A stretch of 64,000 nucleotides of DNA from Diplonema japonicum (Eukaryota > Euglenozoa > Diplonemea > Diplonemida > Diplonemidae), in the NCBI GenBank assembly GCA_964019335.1, contig OZ025729.1, positions 372,001 through 436,000 on the forward strand, in the 5' to 3' direction. This document shows, in pieces, positions 60,430 to 64,000 of the stretch (position 1 is the first letter of the stretch; every line of letters starts with the position of its first letter). The notes beneath the pieces are model-generated. The model ran no database searches. It saw only the letters and a list, made by a program, of their open reading frames with translations, and was not told where the DNA came from. The position numbers and the translations under genes were made by a program.

Positions 60430-61130
60430 CAGAAGGAGATGCAGTTTTTTACGGCTGTCGTAGCCTTGTTGTAAATATGTTCTGGTATTTTACAGCTGGT
60501 ATACAACATTTTGCTATTGTGTATTGCAATAGGAATGATCGTTCAGCTGGTGATCGAGAGGAGGGTTCGTTATGGTTTCATGGAGGCCCTTGCCATTATG
60601 TACTTGTTCGGGGTGGCTTTTCTGTATTTGGACTGGGACACTGCGGCGTCCTACAGAAGCAGGGGGTGGCCTTTATTTGTTCTGTTGATGGATGCTTGTC
60701 TGCTGTTCCGGCTTCCCAAACGAGTTTCCATCGGTCTCATTGTCCTCCTCGTGAGTTGGTTGATAGTCCTTGTTTTCGAGAACACCTATCGCTTCGGTCT
60801 TATGACGTATCTCATCTCCCTTCACAGGAAGAGTAACTGTGAGATGCTGCCCTGCAGTCTTCCGCTCTCTGCCGCAGGGGTTTTTTCTGCAGTTTACCGT
60901 TTTCTTCCTCGATTTCTACTTCACCCCGTACCTTTGCGCATGATGTTGTTAGCGAAAGCAATCGCCGCCACTGAGGGCATCGCGACGTCGCTCTCCCGAT
61001 TCGACCTCACCTCTGCCGAGGAGATCATCTCAACAGCCTCCCTCCCCGCCCCACTCCATGCCGCATTTACCCAGATCCTCAACCTCCACATCTACCGTCC
61101 CTACCTCCAAAAAGGGCAACATATATGGTG
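60430..61130 (+). pseudogene. Truncated copy of the membrane pseudocyclase family
   Basis: Matches the gene at 61589 from CTGCAGAAGGAG(A/T)TGCAGTTTT onward, but lacks the start and the first TM codons. Sequence is open from 60511 as LLCIAIGMIVQLVIERRVRY to AFTQILNLHIYRPYLQ. Small deletions follow: FGLYDV is changed to FGLMTYLIS, ED is missing from the RRD segment, and one Asn is lost in the LNNLH stretch. It stops abruptly after the YRPYL linker motif, at unrelated sequence, so the whole cyclase-like domain is absent. It is not expected to be functional as a receptor. Confidence 0.75.
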
Positions 61131-61588
61131 TACCTGTTGCTGTTCTTTCAATTGCGATGCTTGTTTTGCCATGAGGGGGCAGGCTTTGCAAACCGGTTGC
61201 TCCTGGGAAGCGAAAAACAGAGGTCAGAAAAACGTCAAACAATATTTAAAATGCAATTTTATTGCTTAAAATACAGCATCAGGGTGCTGGATTTCAACCC
61301 ACTGTTACAGGTACTTAGCGAAAAATATATGGTGTTGCATAGCCCCCGAAAATCTGGTTTTTTGCACCCCATTTTTTTGCTTTTTTCGAGGGGTTCCAAG
61401 GAGATTTTGGTCTAACATGACCTTTTTCGGAAAAGCCGATTCTTAACACTTGCCTGCCCATCAGAGCTTCGACATTGGTATCTTTGGAGACAAACTTGCA
61501 TTCATCTGCTGAGGGTTTTCATTTTTTTTTCTTCCCTCATGTAACTTAAAAATTGAAAATTACTCAGGACTTGGCAAGGGGGGAACAC

Positions 61589-63316
61589 ATGGCACGTTGT
61601 TGGCCGCTTTCGCGTGTCTTGCTTCCAACTGACGGGACGTACACAGTGCTGCAGAAGGAGTTGCAGTTTTATGCGGCTCTCTTTAACATTGTTGTAAATA
61701 TATACTGGTTTTTGACAGTTGGTACCTGGTACAACATTTTGCTATTGTGCATTGCGGTGGGAATGATCGTTCAGTTGGTGATCGAAAGGAGGGTTCGTTA
61801 TGGTTTCGTAGAGGCCATTATGTACTTGTTCGGGGTGGCTTTTCTGTATTTGGACTGGGACACTGCGGCGTCCTACAAAAGCAGGGGGTGGCCTTTATTT
61901 GTTCTGTTGATTGATACTTGTCTGCTGTTCCGGCTTCACAACCGAGTTTCCATCGGTCTCATTGTCCTCCTCGTGAGTTGGTTGATAGTCCTTGTTTTCG
62001 AGAACACCTATCGCTTCGGTCTTTATGACGTATCAAATCTCCCTTCACAGGAAGATCGGCGAGATGTTGTAACCTGTGAGATGCTGCCCTGCAGTCGTCC
62101 ACTCGCTTTCTCAGCCAAGGAGTTTTTTCTGCAGTTTACCGTTTTCTTCCTCGATTTCTACTTCACCCGTACCTTTGCGCATGATGTTGTTAGCGAAAGC
62201 AACAAGATGAGCGCGGCAATTGCCGCCACTGAGGACATCGCGACGTCGCTCTCCCGATTCGACCTCACCTCTGCCGATGAGATCATCTCAACAGCCTCCC
62301 TCCCCGCCCCACTCCATGCCGCATTTACCCAGATCCTCAACAACCTCCACATCTACCGCCCCTACCTCCCTCAGTCCTGCCTTCAGGACGAGAGGGGTGA
62401 GGACGACGACTCTACAGGTTGCGGAGATCCTGTGCCCACCTCCCCGTCGGCGTCTAAGTCGTCGCGTTCCGAAGATGATTTCAAGGTTCTTGACAAGAAG
62501 CGGTCTTCTTTAACGTCACTTGAAAAGAAGCGGTGCACATTGACGGTGACGAACATGCTTGGGTCGCACAAGCAGGCATCGAAAGACATCGCGGCATACC
62601 AGGACAGGTACGGACTCTTCATAGAGGGGCTGCTTGCCTGCTTCTCAAGTGTGAAAGGGGTTGTGGGTGTTGTTCTGGGTGACCATGTGCATGCCTCGTT
62701 CAACACAGTGAAGAGGTGTGCCTCCCATGAGAAGTGTGCTGTTCAAGGTGCTGTGTCCCTCTGTGCAGCACTGGAGGAGGTGGGGATTGCTGTTTCGACA
62801 GGTGTGGCGAGCGGGGTAGCCTTCTGCGGCTCTCTTGGGTGCTCGGAACTCATGTCTGTTGCAACAATCGGTTCATGCGCTGTTGCGGCCTCCGCTCTTC
62901 AGGAAGTAGCTTCAACAAGAGGAGGCCACAGGGTGGTGTGCAGTGGGAATGTGTACAGCGAATTGTCATTCAGCTTCACAATGAGGATCATCTTGGGTAG
63001 GGTGCGGGTCGGGGGCACAGAGGCAGTGGAGCTGGCGTACGAGGTCTTGGAGGCAGAGGTCGGGGCTGCGGAAGAGGCGGAGTGGATGTACCAACTGGAG
63101 GAGGGGCCTTGGGACACTTACAACACGGCATCTAAACAGTTCCTTCTTGGGAACGGGACGGAGGCACTTCGTGTCTTGCAGATCAGAAATGGCCCCCCCC
63201 GCCCTGTTCCAGTGGACACAGCAGAGAAACATTTGGAAGAGTTCATTCTGTCTGGTAGTACTGATCTTGAATTGATGACTTCGTCCACAGGAGGACATGA
63301 CGCGCAATTAGCTTGA
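61589..63316 (+). CDS. Multi-pass membrane protein with pseudocyclase domain, copy 4
   Basis: 575 residues from ATG 61589 (MARCWPLSRVLLPTDG), the position equivalent to MVRCSPLSYILLPTD in copies 2 and 3; the frame is open to 61553. The first 200 residues (multiple TMs, VIERRVRYGFVEA, DWDTAASYKSRGW) are clearly diverged from copies 1-3. From KMSAAIAATEDIATSL onward the DNA is nearly identical to them, 55 kb away. The cyclase-like domain has the same substitutions (TVTNMLGS; SCAVAASAL). The pre-domain linker (LDKKRSSLTSLEKKRC) shows the same internal duplication as copy 3. The C-terminus ends DLELMTSSTGGHDAQLA, unlike the other copies. Confidence 0.8.
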   Translation: MARCWPLSRVLLPTDGTYTVLQKELQFYAALFNIVVNIYWFLTVGTWYNILLLCIAVGMIVQLVIERRVRYGFVEAIMYLFGVAFLYLDWDTAASYKSRGWPLFVLLIDTCLLFRLHNRVSIGLIVLLVSWLIVLVFENTYRFGLYDVSNLPSQEDRRDVVTCEMLPCSRPLAFSAKEFFLQFTVFFLDFYFTRTFAHDVVSESNKMSAAIAATEDIATSLSRFDLTSADEIISTASLPAPLHAAFTQILNNLHIYRPYLPQSCLQDERGEDDDSTGCGDPVPTSPSASKSSRSEDDFKVLDKKRSSLTSLEKKRCTLTVTNMLGSHKQASKDIAAYQDRYGLFIEGLLACFSSVKGVVGVVLGDHVHASFNTVKRCASHEKCAVQGAVSLCAALEEVGIAVSTGVASGVAFCGSLGCSELMSVATIGSCAVAASALQEVASTRGGHRVVCSGNVYSELSFSFTMRIILGRVRVGGTEAVELAYEVLEAEVGAAEEAEWMYQLEEGPWDTYNTASKQFLLGNGTEALRVLQIRNGPPRPVPVDTAEKHLEEFILSGSTDLELMTSSTGGHDAQLA

Positions 63317-63476
63317 GAGGTAAGTTCATGTTGGGAGAAACCCCGTTCAACTATAGAAAAGAACTTTTACCCGTAAAAATAAAGGGCAATTCATCTTTCT
63401 AGATGAAACAGGATAGGTACGGGGGTATACAAGTATATATGATGAGCGCGACTTACCACGAATAATAAAAAGATGG

Positions 63477-63805
63477 GAAAAACACTGTTCACGGTAAGCA
63501 AATAACTTTTTTCCACCGTTTCCTTAAACCTAAATTTTTTTTCCACCAAGTACGGTAACCTGCAACTTTTTTTCCACCAAATGCAGTAACCTGCAACTCT
63601 TTTTCCACCAAGTACGGTAACCACAACTTTTTTTCCATCGTTACTGTAACCACCAAGTTTTTTCCTTATGCAACTACAAACTAACTTTAAAAAGTTATGA
63701 TTACCGTACTTTGTGGAAAAAGAATTCCAAGTTACCGTGAATAGAGATTCTGCTTACAGTACTTGGTGGAAAAAAGTTATTTGCTTACCGTGAACGGTGT
63801 TTTTC
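63477..63805. mobile_element. Short inverted-repeat element with internal repeats (MITE-like)
   Basis: The terminal arms 63477-63517 and 63765-63805 are complementary at 40 of 41 positions (GAAAAACACTGTTCACGGTA to TTTTTTCCACC). Inside, CCACCAAGTACGGTAACCTG followed by a T-run repeats about four times with variation, and reverse copies lie toward the right arm. No coding capacity; about 330 bp in total. It sits between receptor copy 4 and the last gene. Confidence 0.75.
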
Positions 63806-63846
63806 TCTAAAAAGATTTTCAAAAAGAAAAGAAGAAAAGAAGCGAA

Positions 63847-64000
63847 ATGAAACTCACAATGTTCATTCGAACAACTTCAGAGGTGCACGATGTCACGATA
63901 GATGAGGGCCAGACGGTGCGGTGTTGCACGAGAAGGCGGCCGCGCCTTTGGGATGAAACCCGGTTTCTCTTGAAGTACGAGGGGGCCGAACTGGACGCGG
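63847..64000 (+). CDS. Probable ubiquitin-like domain protein (partial, runs off the window)
   Basis: The ATG at 63847 opens 51 codons to the window end without a stop. MKLTMFIRTTSEVHDVTIDE followed by GQTV and then FLLKYEGAELDA follow the ubiquitin pattern (initial strand pair, then the RLIFxGKQLED-like turn). The intervening segment CCTRRRPRLWDET is unusual and short of the normal helix, so an unrecognised intron or divergence is possible. The product beyond this domain is unseen. Confidence 0.45.
   Translation, partial: MKLTMFIRTTSEVHDVTIDEGQTVRCCTRRRPRLWDETRFLLKYEGAELDA

Noticed and set aside
61131-61415. Continuation of the broken receptor copy
   Set aside because: After the YRPYL motif the sequence has no similarity to any receptor copy; the family sequence simply ends.

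Overview
The window is nuclear DNA from a free-living unicellular eukaryote (a protist). Protein genes are large, mostly intronless and separated by 0.2-6 kb of spacer full of long homopolymer tracts (T, A, C and G). All three stop codons are used, in the standard code. Two genes contain introns with GT..AG borders, and a complete U2 snRNA sequence is present, so the organism has a major spliceosome. I cannot place the lineage. The one weak hint is a tyrosine-recombinase retroelement whose gene order resembles the VIPER/TATE elements I remember from kinetoplastids, which is not enough for a call.

Layout. 1-7 kb: three tandem copies of a multi-pass membrane protein with a C-terminal class III nucleotide-cyclase-like domain that lacks catalytic residues (pseudocyclase). 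7.5-11.1 kb: a 1214-residue fusion of a two-TM sensor, a pseudocyclase and a complete cyclic-nucleotide-gated channel. 12-22 kb: housekeeping genes, namely a USP7-type deubiquitinase, a membrane protein with a phospholipid-methyltransferase-like end, a Rab-like GTPase and the splicing factor YJU2/CCDC94. 22.2-30.2 kb: a casein kinase 1 gene split by a 7-kb intron that holds a U2 snRNA sequence joined to a decayed non-LTR retrotransposon (OTU protease, AP endonuclease, reverse transcriptase). 30.3-38.5 kb: a PLAC8-like protein, a surface protein with four CUB-like domains, and a large sensor-pseudocyclase receptor. 38.5-54.9 kb: an accessory region with a Ngaro/VIPER-type retroelement carrying intact split direct repeats, a candidate TIR element, a second non-LTR element with an intact RT frame, and several dispersed short repeats. 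55-63.3 kb: a second large receptor, non-LTR debris, a broken copy of the small receptor family, and a fourth intact copy. The last 0.5 kb holds an inverted-repeat element and the start of a ubiquitin-like protein.

The biological theme is cyclic-nucleotide signalling without visible catalysis. Seven intact genes and one broken one carry or derive from cyclase-like domains, and the intact copies I could inspect lack key catalytic residues. The only evident cyclic-nucleotide receptor, the CNBD of the channel fusion, keeps its binding signature. Paralogues are nearly identical in some segments and diverged in others, which suggests gene conversion. Several retroelement reading frames are broken at or near homopolymers, so decay and assembly indels cannot be separated from sequence alone.
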